6,950 nt of DNA from Actinomycetota bacterium (lineage in GTDB: Bacteria; Actinomycetota; Thermoleophilia; Gaiellales; Gaiellaceae): NCBI GenBank assembly GCA_005885085.1, contig VAXY01000055.1:1-6950 (forward strand), given 5' to 3'. The notes beneath the pieces are model-generated. The model did not search any database. It saw only the letters and a list, made by a program, of their open reading frames with translations, and was not told the DNA's origin. Numbering within the stretch: position 1 is the first letter of the stretch; every line of letters starts with the position of its first letter. Position numbers and translations under genes: made by a program. Below, piece after piece: positions 5,992 to 6,950 of the stretch.

Positions 5992-6006
5992 GTCCGCGAA
6001 GCGGAC
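5992..6006 (+). terminator. Compact GC hairpin after the kinase gene; possible terminator
   Basis: GTCCGC (5992-5997) and GCGGAC (6001-6006) form a perfect six-base-pair stem closed by a GAA loop, 15 bases after the kinase stop codon. The core GCGAAGC is a known unusually stable mini-hairpin in DNA. No T-tract follows; the next bases are G-rich. It may end or attenuate transcription of the two-component operon, but this rests on structure and position only. Confidence 0.35.
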
Positions 6007-6060
6007 CAGCGGAGGGGGTCTGGCGGAACGGGGAGGGTCCCCAGCTACGCTCCGCGAGCC

Positions 6061-6950
6061 ATGGAGCCGGCGCCGGTCCTCGACCTGCCACGACGGCGTG
6101 CGCTCGCGCGGGCTGCATTCGTCTCGCTGCGACCGCGTCAGTGGACGAAGAACCTGCTCCTCTTCGCCGGGATCATCTTCGCCGCCAAGCTGGGCGACGC
6201 GTCGCGCTGGGTCGAGGCGCTCGCGGCCTTCGTCGCCTACTGCGCCGCTTCAAGCGCGAGCTATCTCGTCAACGACGTCCGCGACGTCCAGCACGACCGC
6301 GCGCACCCGGTCAAGCGCGCACGTCCGATCGCACGCGGCGAGCTGTCGCCGCGGCTCGCGGAGCTGATGGCAGCGGCGCTGATCCTCAGCGCGTTCCTGC
6401 TCGCCGCGCCGCTCGGGATCGCGTCGATCGTCTTCCTTTCGACCTTCTTCGCGCTGCAGGCCGCCTACACGCTCGTGCTGAAGCATGTCGTGCTGCTCGA
6501 CGTGATGACGATCGGCGGGCTCTTCGTCGTGCGCGCTGCCGCCGGCGCCGCCGCGGTCGAGGTGCGCATCTCGCCGTGGCTGCTGCTCTGCACGGCGCTG
6601 CTCGCGCTCTTCCTCGCGCTTGCGAAGCGTCGCGGCGAGCTGGTGCTCGTCGGCGCCGAGGCGGCCCCGGGCCGCCCGGTGCTCGAGGGCTACTCCCTCG
6701 CGCTCGTCGACCAGCTCGTGACCGTGGTCGCCGCGTCGACGGTGATCTCGTACTGCCTGTACACGTTCACCGCGCGCGACTCGAAGGCGATGATGATCAC
6801 GATCCCATTCGTCGTCTTCGGCGTCTTCCGCTACTTGCTCCTGATCCATCGCCGTGACCTGGGCGAGGAGCCGGAGGAGGTGCTCCTACGGGATGCTCCC
6901 ATCCTGCTGTGCATTGCCGGCTGGGCCGTGGCCGCGGCGGTGATCTTGGC
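6061..6950 (+). CDS. Decaprenyl-phosphate phosphoribosyltransferase-type UbiA-superfamily protein, 3'-truncated by window edge
   Basis: Predicted integral-membrane enzyme that transfers 5-phosphoribose from PRPP to a polyprenyl phosphate, the first committed step toward the lipid-linked arabinose or ribose donor for cell-wall glycans (Rv3806c in Mycobacterium tuberculosis). The frame stays open from ATG 6061 to the end of the window (296 codons), so the C-terminus is missing. Family marks: RPRQWTKNLLLFAG (24-37), the magnesium/diphosphate motif N71-D-x-x-D75-x-x-x-D79 followed by K85 and RPI (88-90), the second conserved loop YTLVLKHVVLLDV (136-148), SPW (171-173), AKRRGEL (188-194), and the C-terminal FGVFRYLLLIHRR...EEVLLRD (253-278). 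Several hydrophobic helices alternate with these loops. The ATG lacks a Shine-Dalgarno sequence; a TACGCT at 6046-6051 could be a -10 element for a leaderless or short-leader mRNA. A different UbiA-type prenyltransferase is less likely, because the NDVRDVQHDRAHPVKRARPI pattern and C-terminal signature fit this subfamily. Confidence 0.9.
   Translation, partial: MEPAPVLDLPRRRALARAAFVSLRPRQWTKNLLLFAGIIFAAKLGDASRWVEALAAFVAYCAASSASYLVNDVRDVQHDRAHPVKRARPIARGELSPRLAELMAAALILSAFLLAAPLGIASIVFLSTFFALQAAYTLVLKHVVLLDVMTIGGLFVVRAAAGAAAVEVRISPWLLLCTALLALFLALAKRRGELVLVGAEAAPGRPVLEGYSLALVDQLVTVVAASTVISYCLYTFTARDSKAMMITIPFVVFGVFRYLLLIHRRDLGEEPEEVLLRDAPILLCIAGWAVAAAVIL

Noticed and set aside
6011..6042. G-rich stretch with three long G runs, considered as a G-quadruplex or a GGGG/CCCC hairpin
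   Set aside because: Only three runs of three or more Gs are spaced for a quadruplex, and the alternative hairpin has four base pairs; both are weak for this base composition.
1..6950. Searched for CRISPR arrays, tRNA/rRNA genes, insertion sequence ends, attachment sites and phage or defence genes
   Set aside because: No spaced direct repeats, no transposase or integrase motifs, and the genes are ordinary metabolic, regulatory and envelope types.

Overview
The window is dense, GC-rich bacterial chromosome with GTG/TTG-type starts, strong codon bias for G or C at the third position, and short or overlapping gene junctions. The gene content points to Actinomycetota: a decaprenyl-phosphate phosphoribosyltransferase-type UbiA protein, an OmpR-family two-component pair, and a secreted protein of the dimethylformamidase beta-like C-terminal family. 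The style of the two secreted proteins makes me favour a deep, soil-type actinobacterium such as the Thermoleophilia, but that placement is inference and cannot be proved here. I see no mobile element, CRISPR array, tRNA or rRNA.

Layout from left to right. (1) Positions 2-1425, plus strand: the 3' part of a class I SAM-dependent methyltransferase, then a complete 3-hydroxyacyl-CoA dehydrogenase whose ATG overlaps the methyltransferase stop by one base. (2) Positions 1422-3252, minus strand: a small helical protein of unknown function whose stop overlaps the dehydrogenase stop, preceded in transcription order by a ~500-residue protein with two beta domains and a DMFA2_C-type (glutamine-amidotransferase-like) C-terminal domain. 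The two are separated by a 33-base palindrome that begins right after the stop of the large gene. (3) Positions 3253-3386: a divergent intergenic region with a plausible plus-strand promoter. It also encodes an in-frame hydrophobic leader for the minus-strand protein that conventional start codons miss. (4) Positions 3387-5976, plus strand: a small secreted beta-rich protein with an internal repeat, an OmpR/PhoB-type response regulator and a membrane sensor histidine kinase, with gaps of 9 and 19 bases, so probably one operon. (5) Positions 5977-6060: a short gap with a compact hairpin. (6) Position 6061 to the end: a polytopic UbiA-superfamily membrane enzyme, cut off by the right edge.

Functionally, the left part is fatty-acyl/hydroxyacyl-CoA metabolism. 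The middle and right are envelope-oriented: two exported proteins transcribed divergently, a phosphorelay that would sense something outside the membrane, and an enzyme that makes a lipid-linked pentose for cell-wall glycan synthesis. The least explained part is the linkage of the small secreted repeat protein to the two-component pair. It could be a ligand, a sensor accessory or simply a regulated envelope protein; the sequence alone does not decide.
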